A stretch of DNA of 64,000 nucleotides, taken from positions 124,001 to 188,000 of the forward strand of contig NW_020194512.1 in the NCBI RefSeq assembly GCF_002865645.1, given 5' to 3'. This document shows positions 35,667-46,990 of this stretch, piece by piece. The notes under the pieces were generated by a model that worked only from the letters and a program-made list of their open reading frames with translations, was not told where the DNA came from and searched no databases. The position numbers and the translations under genes are program-made. Each line of letters opens with the position of its first letter. Within the stretch, counting starts at the first letter, position 1. This DNA comes from Hyaloscypha bicolor E (Eukaryota > Ascomycota > Leotiomycetes > Helotiales > Hyaloscyphaceae).

Positions 35667-37529
35667 ATGAAAGTCAAAATCATTGTTCTGCTTCTTATAT
35701 GCAGTACCTTGGGCGAAATCTTTGGACGCGCAAGCACCTTAGGCTGCGCCGCCGACAATTGTGCAAGGGCGGTCACTGGTACCGACGATGGCACAGCTAC
35801 CGTGGCTCATCATAAAGTTGACTGCACCAGTTTCATGCAGGTGACTACCAATACCATAGAGTAGGCCCTGTCTCTACCTCTTTTTCTATTGTGCATCAAG
35901 CTGCCCCCCTATGATTTTGTTATCATTCCTTACTAAACCCTCACTTGCTCCAGGCACACGACGATTAGGCCTACTGCAGTTCCCAAGTATGCAAGCGCTT
36001 GCTCAGGTACCTCGCGATACAGCAGTGCCTGCTCATGTTGGGGCGTTACAGTGCTCACCGTAACGTCCTCCGCCTCGGCAACAAGCTCAACTATATCCTC
36101 AACACCAATTCCGTCTTTTACCAGTGTTACTGTCCAGACCCTCACGAACCCTTCATCCTGCTACCAGTTGCCTACTCCAACATCTTCACTTACCATCGTC
36201 TCTGATAATAGTACTATCAATACACCTCTCGATAGTCCAATCGCGCTGTACTTGAGTCAGAACGGGACCGTACTTCTATACTTTGGCCTCACTGTCAATG
36301 GCTCACCTTTTCTTTACGACATTTCCAATCCCGATCAACTAGTCGTCATATCTGAAAGTGGTAACTCCATGCTCATCAACCAGACGGGCATCTATGTCTT
36401 CAGTGCTGACTGCAGCATTGGCATCGCTGTGTCGGTGCCGAACTTCCTGACCCAAGTCGCGGGTCTCACAGATAGCACAACCACTAAACGCTCAGGATCT
36501 CTGGACGGGAGAGCCGTGACCCCTTTCTACGTTGATGTAATCATACAAAACCAGTGCGGACAAGCACGTGAAGACATCAGTCCCAAACTCAACTTTGGAT
36601 TGTCGTCATGTACTCTTACCAGTGCCGTATTGGGCGTCTTCGACTTCATCTGTTCATACCCAGGCCTCAAAAGCAACGAACAAAGCTGCGAGAACAATCT
36701 TAATAGCTTTCTCTCCTTTCCTTGGACTTCTGTAGCTGTTCTTGTCGCAAAAGTCTGGCCTGAAACGCTCATCGGAAGAATCGGAGCTGGTATCGTAGCT
36801 GCACTCAGCGTTGAGGAAACCGTGATCGCAGCGGCTTTTCTGACAATCTTACAGTTTTACCTTCCGCCCCTTCTTCCCGGGATTGCAAGCAATGTATGCA
36901 CCAATCTCTTCCTGGACGAGCCAACAGATCTAGCCGTCACGGCTGATGGGGCCATCTCAGACATAGCAATCATCACAGCCGCCCCCGCAACTACCACTAC
37001 AATTCGGTACACTGATATATTATCCGATCCGGCCGTGACATCGTGCGCTGTCGCGTCACCTACATCTCCGCCTCCGACTCTGACAACGTCCCCATGCGTG
37101 AGTGGAGCGGAGCTCGTTACAGGACCATGGGAGACCGTCTATTCGGGAAGCCTTTTGTTCACCACTTTCGATAACCCAAACTGCGAAGCAATCTATAATA
37201 GCGGGGTCCCCGGCCCAACTTCTTCCTTCGCGGATCTCGAAGCTCAGTGCTTTGTCCTTGCAGACGAAACAAGTATCCAGCCCCTTTTAAAAAATTTGTT
37301 CCACAGCAAAGCGTTCAATAGGCTAACTAATTTGACTACAGCTGGAAGTGTCATGATAGCTACAGAACTTGACATCTACGATACAGGTACTAATCACTAT
37401 GATGGATCTCAGTACTTCTGCCTCACTGCGAATTGCCCTATCTCGGCAGGTGACTTCACGCAAGATTCCAATGCGGGACATGTAAACCCTGTCAGCTACG
37501 ACGTAAGCACGGTTCTTGGGCTTCAGTAA
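35667..37529 (+). CDS. secreted fungal protein of unknown function
   Basis: Two exons, 35667-35860 and 35954-37529, with a 93-bp intron (donor GTAGGC, acceptor CCAG) in which GA plus G restores a Glu codon. Total 1,770 nt, 589 residues, no internal stop. The N-terminus is a signal peptide (KIIVLLLICSTLGEIFG) followed by GCAADNCARAVTGT, a cysteine motif common at the start of large secreted or wall-associated ascomycete proteins. A second Cys cluster is VPKYASACSG...YSSACSCWG, followed by a Ser/Thr-rich stretch likely to be O-glycosylated. The C-terminal half has no recognised domain; a hydrophobic stretch near residue 290 (RIGAGIVAALSVEETVIAAAF) is notable. Probably extracellular. The ATG at 35667 is the first in frame. 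Confidence 0.8.
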
Positions 37530-38080
37530 GTTGCGTCTCATCTGCTAGGATTGTATTGCGAAAGATAACTGAGACGAATTTCAATAGACGTATCCGTTAT
37601 TATCAAAATTGCTAGCTCTAAAGCTAGCAACATTATGAGACAGATTATTGGGAAACTGGGCACATTTTATATCTCTCTCAGCCCACTGGGTTACAGCTTT
37701 TGAAGTTCTAGTCGTCCTTATTACTATGTCTATTCCTCTGAGCCTCTATTAAACAAATATGTCTTGCATAACGCACTATTATTCTTTATTAATCTCTCCT
37801 GTATCTAATAAGAGGGATTTTTGAAGTAATATTACATAATTATCTTTATTATAGTAAGATTACCTGTTTAGGCCTAGTATAATTATCTTGCTTAGTCAGG
37901 ATCCGTATACTCATATTCTAGAGTTTTATACTTTATCTGAGTTCTTTTCTGGCTAGCTGTCACGAGTCGCTTAGACGAATGGACGCGCACGCAGGGAAAT
38001 AGCTTTACCGCGTGGGTGATCAGACCAAAAGGTACAATAATAAGGTTGGAAGCCTTATTAGCTATTCTACTATATGAGAG

Positions 38081-38126
38081 CACAGTGCGCATCACGTGAC
38101 TAGCCGCGCACGTGATACACACTGTG
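38081..38126. repeat. imperfect palindrome with two CACGTGA sites
   Basis: Arms 38081-38100 and 38107-38126 match at 16 of 20 positions around a 6-base centre. Each arm starts CACAGTG and carries ATCACGTG. The CAGTG(C/T)G termini resemble the ends of the three hAT-like elements in this window, but flanking 8-mers agree at only 5 of 8 bases. It may be a shortened relic of such an element. Confidence 0.45.
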
Positions 38127-38334
38127 ACACTAGCTTTAATTAATTCTTTTATTATTTAATGCAATTCTCTATTATAATAGGAATATAAAACAAGTAGTAA
38201 TATAAAGAGAGTTAATGGGCTTCTATAGTATCGGATTACAGTATACGAGTGAGGCGTGAAATTAGAAAGTAAAGGTTAGTTGATTTCTAAGAACTAAGAA
38301 AGAGAGAGGAGTAATATAAGCGGATTATAAACTT

Positions 38335-38640
38335 TACGAATATTTAGAAGTTATATAATAAAGTTATATAACTAGAGAATAAAATCCCTAATATAATATC
38401 TTATAATAATTATAATTATTAATTATTAAAAGCTATTAATAAATCTTTTATTAATACCAAATGTAAATATTTTATTAAAAAGTATTAAAAAAATTATATT
38501 TAGATTTTTATTAATATTTGTAATTTTTTATAATTAGCTTTATTTTAAAAAAGATTAAAAAGATTTAGTTACTTTTAATTTATAACTATTAATATTAGCT
38601 ATAATATAATATATTAGAAAAAGGTAATATATATAAAATA
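38335..38640. repeat. dispersed AT-rich repeat, copy B
   Basis: Partner of 32715-33000, same orientation, same block order, more heavily mutated to A and T. Flanks differ, so the two are dispersed copies and not one segmental duplication. Confidence 0.6.
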
Positions 38641-40427
38641 TAAAAATATTTTTTATTAATTAATTAAAAAATACTATTAGAATTTTAAAGCTATAAAGCA
38701 TTATATTAATTTAATTATATTAATATATACTTGCTTGCCTTTATCGGATGCCCTAATTAATAGTATGAAAGATGTAATAAATGTTGGACAAGACACGGGA
38801 GTGTATCTGGCGGGAATAGGAAAGGCGCTAGAAAATAAGCTTCTTGGAACGAAGTGTAGAGAAGTAATCCTGCTGCTGCACGTAGAGGGAGCATACGCCG
38901 AAAAAAACACTGTGGGAAATTTAGAAGCATTTCCATAGTTGACAATCTCTTATAATTATTGACATGATAAAGATAGTAACATATTTGAGATCCTTAGCTG
39001 AAGGAGAGGGGTCTTTTCGGGCCCCTCCCTTTGTTAGAAGTTAGTGATTTCCAGTAGGGTTATTCTTGGCTGCGCCGCATCGTGTAATAGGGACTTGAAC
39101 AGACCTGAGCCGAAGGTGTGTCGGGCTTGAGTCGAGCCTAAGCAAAGGCGGCGCTGCTTATATGAGATATAAAGTTGGGAAGAGCAAGTATTTCGGTTAG
39201 GGAACAGCCCACACAAAGTTGCGAGACATAAAATCGTCCATGATTTATTGTAACACTGTCCAGAGCTTGCATAGTAACCATTGTATTGCCCGAAAGATAA
39301 ACTCAATCGCTACATACACCAATATCGGATAAATTACCTTAGAAGAAAGAATCACTATGCTTGAGCTGTGCACCTAGTGCAGCACTTTTTCGCGAACCCG
39401 AGGTGGATATTCCCAAAGGGCCAACATAGTACGACACACGTAAAGTGGGCGCGAGGAAAGACACTGGTGACCAGATGGAGAGAGGCACACGTCAAAGGTT
39501 CCATCAAACAAGCCATCGAGAGTGCAAGCTCATAACTGCTGGAGCCATACCCTTCTTTACCCAGCAGTCTCGCAGTACTGTGCGCCCATTGCGACTGGAC
39601 AGTCGGCTCCGACTCGTGCGGTTTCTGGTACCGCAGGTACAGAAACAACTCTGAAAGATCCCATGTTATTTTCCTTCCAATTTCAACTGACAAGAGCTGA
39701 AACCGGTCTCCAAAAAAGCCAAACCTCATCCCCTCAGCTTCGCAAAATCGAAAATACAAAGTTGCAACGCCACCGCGGATGCCACCGGTCTCGAGAGAGC
39801 ACTACTTGCTACCCGAACGACCGGTCTGGTATATACCATCGGGGCACCGCGCCCGTCCGCTAATAGCAACGATATGCATGCAGCTTTGAAGAGATGGAAA
39901 TTGGATGCTTTGGGGAGCAGCAGCGGCGGGTGTTAGTGACGGCTTTAAGCCCCTCTTCGATCGACAACGAGGCCTCGTCTCCCTCCCTATTTCGATCGAT
40001 ATCCACATACTCGCGCTCCAAGCCGAGATCAGCGATCACCGCATGCTCTCTTATTCATCTCCCACGACATAGAGCAGCATCTGGCAATACTGCCACCTAC
40101 CTATACCTGCCGCTGATCTCCAGTTTTGTATCCAAGTCGCTCGTTTTGGGATTCACGTGTGGAAGAACCCGGTCACCCGTGGACTTATTTGTAAACCGTT
40201 GAAGACGCTTTGAAGCAGCCGCTTGAGTGAAAGACAACTCACAAAGCAGTGAGGAGTCGGTGATTTCACGAAGCAGACCAGGAAGATGTATTGACACCAG
40301 CGGTCGTAGAATTTATATGCATCTATGCCATCCATGTACATGTGTACCATAGCCAGCCAGTGACCCCTTCTCTTCTCATCCCTATATTATATCCCATGGT
40401 ATCTATCTTCCTACCTACCCCGCAAGG

Positions 40428-40447
40428 AATGCAATGCAATGCAATGC
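40428..40447. repeat. AATGC pentanucleotide microsatellite, four units
   Basis: Four perfect AATGC units just beyond the 3' end of the phosphate transporter gene, about 80 bp past its stop, so probably in the 3' untranslated region. Confidence 0.7.
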
Positions 40448-40525
40448 ACCGTCCATCCCCACTGTAAATGCACATCCCCCTAAAATTAATTACATCTAAA
40501 AGAAAGAAAGCGCGCGTCTATTTAT

Positions 40526-42413
40526 CTAGACAGCCGTCTCTCCCGCCGTCTCCTTCCCATCACTCTCCACCTCCTCGCTGCCAGCGCGATACCCCCGACC
40601 CGCGTGGAGCGTAGGATCATAGTTCGGTGTTCCAGGGACCTCGCCGGCCAACTCCTCGAGCGTCTTGCGCTTCGTCTCCGGGATCAGGAAGGAGATGAAG
40701 AGACCGCAGAGCATGAACAGGGCGAAGATCTGCATGACGTGGTTGAGCCAGGGGGAGGCAGCCTTGCCAGTTGCGCCGGCCTTGGCACCGCGGGTGCGGA
40801 GAGGACCGAAGACGCACTGCGCGATGATGGCGCCGACTTTGCCGGAGGCGGCGGAGAAGCCGTGCGAGGTGGAGCGGTAGCGGGTGGGGAAGCACTCGCC
40901 GGGCACGATGAAGGTGGTGCTGTTGGGGCCGAAGTTGAAGAAGAATTGCGCGAGGACGTACAGAGCCAGAAGGGCGTGGCCGGACAGCTGGTTGTACGCG
41001 AAGCCGATGACGATGAAGAGGATGGTGAGCATGGTGAAACCGCCGATCTGGATGGGCTTGCGGCCAAGGGTGTCAATGGTTGCGACGGAGACCCAGTAGC
41101 CGGGGATGGCGCCAGCGCAGACCAGGATCAAGTTGCCGACTGCGTTGCGGTAGAAGATCTCGTACATGGTGGAACCGCCGGACCAACCGATGGCAGACAG
41201 AATGATGGAGTTGTTAAGACCGAGACCGTAGTAGGCAACGTCGAGGAAGAACCATGAGCCTGCCGTGCCCAAGAGAACCTTGCCGAACTTCCATTGGCTG
41301 TAGTGACCCCAGAAGTCGCGGAACGAGGCCTTGGGGATCTCGAGAGCGGGGGCATCTTGAGCCATGGCGGTGACACGACGGATCTCATCTGGGTTTCCCT
41401 CGGCCTTTCCGTGCATGTAGGCATTGACGTCCTCTCCGGCCTTCTCGACATCACGAGCGACATCGAAAGTGTAGCGAGGAGTCTCGGGGATGGTCAGACG
41501 GTAGTAGAGCGCGATACAGCCTGGGACGGCACCGAATCCGCTGTTTCTGTTAGAAGACGAAAAGAATCTGAGCGAAGTGACTTACACAATCACACGCCAC
41601 ATCTTGTCAACGGCAAGCTGGCAGTCACCCTTGCACGTGGAAGCCTTGGTGCCGAGGAGAAGCGACTCCTTGAAGCCGGCAGTAACGATCAAGGCGATGA
41701 TGGCCGCAACGAACTGGCCGATGCCCTGCATGGCAAAGACAGCGTTCATCATGGCACCTCTCCATTTGGTGGTCGCGAACTCAGATGTGATAATGGAAGA
41801 CAACGGGTAGTCACCACCGATTCCAATACCCTGGTCGGATTAGCCTTGTTTTTACCCCTGAATCGTAGCCTTACCATGAGAACACGCCAGAAGATGATGA
41901 TACCAGTGATAGAGATGGCGCGGGAGGAAGAAGAGAGAGCCTGAGCGAGGGTTGCGAAGATGATAATGATCAACTCGAGTCCGTACATGCGCTTTCGTCC
42001 GACGACGTCTGCAAGATAACCGAAGCCCAGCTGGCCGAGCACCGTTCCTCCGGATGTAGCGACCTTGATGGCAGTATCGGAGTTGGTGGGGATCGTGCCC
42101 TTGGATTTGCTGTCGTTGAAGAAAACAACGCCCAGCATGGCAGTCACCAGGTTAATGGCGAAGATCTAGGACTTGTTAGACGCATCTGAGTGTGGATGTG
42201 CGGAGAGCTTACATCGTAGGAATCCGTGAAGAATCCGATACCAGCAACGACACAGGCGCGGACGTGGTACCATCCGAAAGGGGCCTTGTCGATCTCAGCG
42301 AGGGCGAGTCGTCGTCGCTCGTTGGGGTCGGAAATGTGTGCAAAGTCATTATTGAAGTTGTGGAAGGCGGCATTGCCTCCGGAGGTCTTGTTGGTAACTT
42401 GAGGAGCAGCCAT
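40526..42413 (-). CDS. PHO84: PHO84-like inorganic phosphate:H+ symporter (MFS)
   Basis: Four exons on the minus strand: 42413-42213, 42165-41875, 41830-41586, 41540-40526. Introns are 44-47 bp; 1,752 nt, 583 residues, no stop. Length and sequence fit the phosphate:proton symporter branch of the major facilitator superfamily. The family signature GIGIGGDYPLSSIITSE lies at residues 165-181 at the start of exon 3. The loop motif GYLADVVGRKRMYG is in exon 2. PGECFPTRYRSTSHG follows in the second half, then SFLIPETKRKTLEEL and a Glu-rich cytosolic tail. About twelve membrane helices are expected, with plasma-membrane location. PHO84 homologues are induced by phosphate starvation through CACGTG sites; I saw none in the upstream kilobase. 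Exons are GC-rich and strongly codon-biased, as for a highly expressed gene. The symbol is by family resemblance; the local orthologue name is unknown. Confidence 0.93.
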
Positions 42414-45376
42414 TGTGTCGGCGTGCCGATAGACAGGATTGAGATAATGGCACAAGAGATCCTGTTGGCGGTCGGTTGTTGATGAGTGCGTGACTGGAGC
42501 GAGAAGGGTGACCAGCAGGTCGAGGGGGAGGTTTATATCAGGAAAGGCGATGTCGCTGATTTGTGTAGAGGGGGGGGGGGGTCACGATTTCCATTCTTTG
42601 GGATGCGCCTCCGGCCGGGGCTCCCTCGCTTGCAGGGCAGAAGGGACGAATAGCAGGCCATTCCGCACGCCAAGATTTAAGCTGCGAACGGTGGCGCACA
42701 GAGCTGCCCGAAGGGCTTCGCTCGGTGCGCCGCTCACTGGTCTGCCTCCTGTAGATCCTACTTCTGGACCCTGTCGCCCGTTTCCGTCACCTCAACCCAC
42801 CCAATGCAGCCAGTTTCGACGCTGCCGTCCCTCACCAACGCCTTTTTGCACTTCACTCAGCGCGACTTAGGGCAACTAAATATGCTTGATTAATAGCGGT
42901 TTCCGTGGTGGTACGTTGTAGTTTGCTGTAGCAGGGTCACTGGCGTCTTGGAAGCCGAACTGAAGCTTCCCAAGATCACACAAACCCGCGGGCTTGGGGC
43001 CAATGACAGCTTGGCATCAGAGCACGCTCCAGCTCAGCTTCGAATTCAAGGAAATCTCGACAGGTCGTGCCAGTCCTGCTCGTGCCCGGCGGAGCCTCCG
43101 ACCTCTGTGGCAGGAGATGATGCCGGAGGCGTGCACGGGAGTTGGGCAGCAAATCAAAGGCCATCATGCACGCAATCCAAGGGGCGGCCTCCCTTACTGC
43201 GCAACCTTCCAGAACAGAACAGCCATCGGAGTTCACCTATGGATGCCGCTGTTTCGACAGCCTATCGGACGGCTCAGTTTCGACTCCAGCGATGTGTTCT
43301 CCAACGAGCTGTAACGGTGAGGCTGATCAGTGATGGTTTCTGCCCCGGCCGACAAACTCTTTTTTGCAGCTTTTCGATCATCGAGACACGGGCACGCGAC
43401 TCGTGTCCAGTGTGCGCGGGGTTGTGAATCAATTGAGCCAGCCTGGACGCCTCCAGATGCTTATCTCGTCCCTCTTGGTGGCCTTGTGGCGCCTCCATGG
43501 GAACACAGCGGCGACGCAGAAAGGATTTTAGGAAGTTTTGCAGTCGCACTCAAAGTGAGAATGAAACGTCGTTGGGAGCGACCAATCACATCGCCAGAAC
43601 CGCAAACGTGCCCAAACCGCTCGTCAGGAACGCTCCGCCGCGGGGTTAATTTTAGCGCGGGGAAGAGAGGATCTGGTAGCGCCATGACCTAGAAAGGAAT
43701 AGTGCTTCGGCTCTAGCTGCGTCGCTGATTTTTGCACTCTCCTGGACCGCATCTCGCAGTATGGATTCAATTGATAAAGGCTGTCGAAAATCCACCGCTA
43801 AGGAGCCTTCCTCCGCTACCTTACCTTATCTGATATATCCTTTTCCTTTTCTTTTTTGACCTTCCTTTGTCTCGGCTCCAACAACGACATGTGGGGTCAT
43901 CCAATCCCGAGAAAATCTCGAGAAGACTTGACATCTTCTCGCCGCCGCGCAGCGGCGCAGATGGGTCCCGCCAAGTCGCTACTAAGAATTAGAAGGAAAA
44001 CCAAGCCGGACTATCACCTTGGCAGATCCGCTCGACACATGTACATTATTACCGCAAATCTCCCAGGCAAGAGAGGGCAGCCAGCCAACGACGGCTTTCC
44101 CTTCGCGCACGAGGCGGTGTGGCTTTGCTAAGCTTTGGTTCTTGCGGATTTCCAAGAGTCTCAGCGATGGAAGTCGCATCGCCGAGCACAAAAATTCTAC
44201 GGTCTTAGGAGGATCAATGTTGGCTTGGTATGTCTTGTTTCAACGTAATGTACTGTTTATGAGGAGGTTTTGTTTTTGTTTTTTTGTTTGTTTTTTGGAG
44301 GGGAAACAGAATGATGGAATTGCTCGTGTGCAAAAAGTCCGCTTTGGGTCAGCTACAGAGCCACGGAGCGCCCCTCTCATGCGCGGGTGTGGGGGGATGT
44401 TTGTGAGCTGTTCACCACACCCCCTCTCCCAAAAGGACGAATTCTCGAAGGAGGGTTGACACACAGTGGTTGCCTCGGGGGTGGCGTTGCGTGGGTTGCG
44501 ATTGGTGGGCATGAGGTAAGGTATGGATTAAACAACGAACAACTAATCGGCGATTACGGATGAGGTGAGTTTACCGCGCTGCCACCTCCGGAAATGGCAA
44601 GTATTCCTGTCAAATCATATCGTGGCGTCAATGCACCTCTTGAGCCGCAAAGGGAGATGATGCCGGTCAACGCTCACGGATGCGGAACGCTTTGAGATCT
44701 GAAAGAAAAATACGTCGAGGTGGCGTTGCCACTCCCCAAAACCCGAACATTTTAATTCATTTCATTCTTATTGCTCCTTTCAGCCATTCATAGAGTTCAT
44801 CGAATTCTCCACGTACCCCTTTCCCGAGCTCCTCTCCGCGAACCCTCTTCGTCGAAACCTTGCACGTTTTCGCTCTCAATTATTCGACTCGTCTCGCAAT
44901 CACGAAACCCAACCATTCCCTCGCTCCAGAATTCCCACATCTACGGTACAGTACATCTCTAGTTAGCAGTTCCGGATTTCCAAGCTCCAGGTCGAATCTG
45001 CAGTTGTTCTCAGAAGCACGACTCCCTGATCTCTCCTCGCTGCCGAGCAAGCACCGCGTCACCATCTAGCTTCCATAGCCTGCAGAAATTCTCCGGTTGA
45101 ATGATGATTCGGGGATAAGCGCCTCGGTGACAACCCGTGATGCCGCATCGGCACGGCGAGGGGACTCGGATGCGGCGGGTAACCCGGCTTCTTGCTCCCG
45201 GATAGATGGCGAGATCCTGGAATCTCTGAGCAGGATCGCTATATATGATTTAGGAAATTGTCTCGAGGAATAAACCTGGTAGATGGATTATGAAGAGTTC
45301 TTAAGGCATGTGCAGCAAATGCTCGGGTTTGGTGGATAATGAGGGAGAAGAAGATAAAGCAGGTTTTGCGTGTTGA
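42414..45376. other. 3-kb GC-moderate intergenic region without a supported gene
   Basis: Several overlapping open frames occur on both strands between 42490 and 45070, but none has a consistent domain, intron signal or family resemblance, and they overlap one another on opposite strands. A T-rich run occurs at 44270-44300. The first part should be the promoter of the phosphate transporter. Confidence 0.4.
42570..42581. repeat. G12 homopolymer in the phosphate transporter promoter
   Basis: Twelve consecutive G on the plus strand, 157-168 bp upstream of the transporter start. Such runs are length-unstable and could alter promoter spacing. Confidence 0.7.
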
Positions 45377-45968
45377 GGTCCGGGCAGTGTGTTAAATGAG
45401 TAGAGTAGAGTAGTGGGTCCTACTCGTACTAAACTCAGCCAAAATATGTCCTATATATATTCTACTCAATTCTCATTAAGTACATACTTAAGTAACTTAA
45501 GTAGTGAGTCACGTGCAAGCACCCTTAATTATAGGGGCCCCCTCAACTTAATTATTAGTTTTAAACTTATTTTAAAAGATTATATTATATTTAAGAATAA
45601 GTAAACGGTAAAGTAAGTCTTATATATTTCTTTTATTTTTAACTTATTATTTAGAAGCTATATATCTTAAAGAATACGAGATTATTATATTAATTTTTAT
45701 TAGTATAATAACTAATATTAAAAGAGTTTTAAGTAAGGAAAAATAAGGGACAGTAATAAAGAGAAGAGTTAAATAGTATTTATAATATAAAAAGAGATAT
45801 TTAATAGAATAAACACGTAAATAATTTACTCAAATTACTTAAGTATTTTACTTTACTCAACTCAAGCATAGTCAGGGAAGGCCTGCTTATACTCTACTCA
45901 CTACTCAATAATTATTTACCTAAGTAACTTAAGTAATTTGAGTATTCCTTTGATACACTAGGTCCGGG
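45377..45968. mobile_element. hAT-like miniature inverted-repeat element 3 with 8-bp target duplication
   Basis: The element spans 45385-45960 (576 bp). The left end reads CAGTGTGTTAAA; the right end read inward is TAGTGTATCAAA, an imperfect match. It is flanked by perfect 8-bp repeats GGTCCGGG at 45377-45384 and 45961-45968. The inside is AT-rich with several TACTTAAGTAA and TTTGAGTA blocks near both ends (45486, 45836, 45916), which may be sub-terminal transposase sites, and one TCACGTG site near 45507. No coding capacity. Confidence 0.85.
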
Positions 45969-46990
45969 GGAAAGCCTTCACTCGAACTTTCCAATTCAGG
46001 AGATGCAACACTGTTTCCTCACTCTTCGAGTTCATTTAACGGGAGGCCATAAATGAGATGAATCCGAGACATTAAAACTTCTCCAAGTTCTAAGCCTTTC
46101 AGAACAGAATATAGCTCCGTCTTCTCCCAATCCTTTGTACAGAGTTGTATTGCTTGGTCCTGGTCTTGAAGCTTGCAATTGATTGCAAAGGCAAGACTTG
46201 GTTACAACCAAGCGGCTGATGATCTAGTTAGGAGCTATATGGATGTCCTTCTCGTCACTTGGCATTCTCACGGGCACGGCCATTTGAAACCCATTCAAAA
46301 TTTAGCAAGGGAGTTTGGTAGATGTCGAAATCTTTGAGTGTTATTCATGTTAGAAATCAACTCATACTCGTCCGCTTTAGCTATACTCAGACTCAAAGCC
46401 ACAATGTTCCATCCTGAAATGCGGGCACTAGGTAAGCTGTTTTGGAAACGAGTGCCTAAAGCTGGCAGTGGCAATTCAGCTATAAAGGCAGAGCTGAGGT
46501 TCACCTATACGGGGGTTTTCAGGGGTTTCGAAAGTAAATAGGGGCTATTTGGATATCTATAAGTATAGTCTTTAGATCGCTGTAGAATGGACAGTCGTCT
46601 GAGAACCACTGCACATGACCTTTGGCTCTGCATTCTCAACATAAACGAGCGTCTTGGGGTATCCGATGAGGTCACCCTTGCCCTGTACGCCCTAGTCACA
46701 CTACAATATTCACAACCTCCCCACTCTCCAGTAAGTACGGGATCTCGTATCCGAGCGAAACCAAAGACTTGCTCGTGGTTTTAAGGGCGTGAGGTGAGCG
46801 GTGCGTGAATTGAGCGGTTGCCTGGTGATCCTTCTGCCACGTGAATTTACGCTAGCCCAAAGGAGCCTAGCCTCCTTTACAACATCCCGGAGCATTCCCC
46901 TTGCCTTGCCGTGTACGGAGGTACAATAACAACAATCCCATTCTCCTCGTTTTACCAGGGCCTAACAAGTGAAATCATTCTCAAGACAAG
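45969..46990. other. intergenic region upstream of HET protein 2
   Basis: No gene is supported. Two short overlapping frames on opposite strands at about 46300-46540 could be a gene fragment. CCACGTGAA lies near 46838. The last 100 bp precede the HET 2 start. Confidence 0.35.

Larger units (their letters stand above)
37530..40525. other. 3-kb stretch of AT-rich and unassigned DNA
   Basis: 37600-38720 is strongly AT-rich and contains a dispersed repeat and a palindrome (annotated separately). 38735-38940 has short frames on both strands that look protein-like but match no family I know. 39000-40400 has normal composition; a 134-codon minus-strand frame at 39759-39355 has no recognisable features. 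No gene is supported. Confidence 0.4.

Noticed and set aside
38081..38122. Idea that the palindrome is a complete 42-bp hAT-like element
   Set aside because: Flanking 8-mers TGAGAGCA and TGACACTA match at only 5 of 8 bases, not enough for a target duplication.
38735..38945. Protein-like short frames on both strands in AT-rich DNA
   Set aside because: Each strand gives a plausible peptide, so neither can be preferred; no ATG in good context on the plus strand and no known family.
39355..39759. 134-codon minus-strand frame
   Set aside because: No family features, many Cys and Trp without pattern, no conserved-looking block.
40604..41257. 217-codon open frame on the plus strand
   Set aside because: Antisense to the phosphate transporter. 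The GC-rich, codon-biased exon leaves other frames open; composition is repetitive Gly/Glu/Asp.
42490..43692. Cluster of 70-160-codon frames on both strands
   Set aside because: They overlap each other on opposite strands in GC-rich DNA, with no domain, splice pattern or family resemblance.
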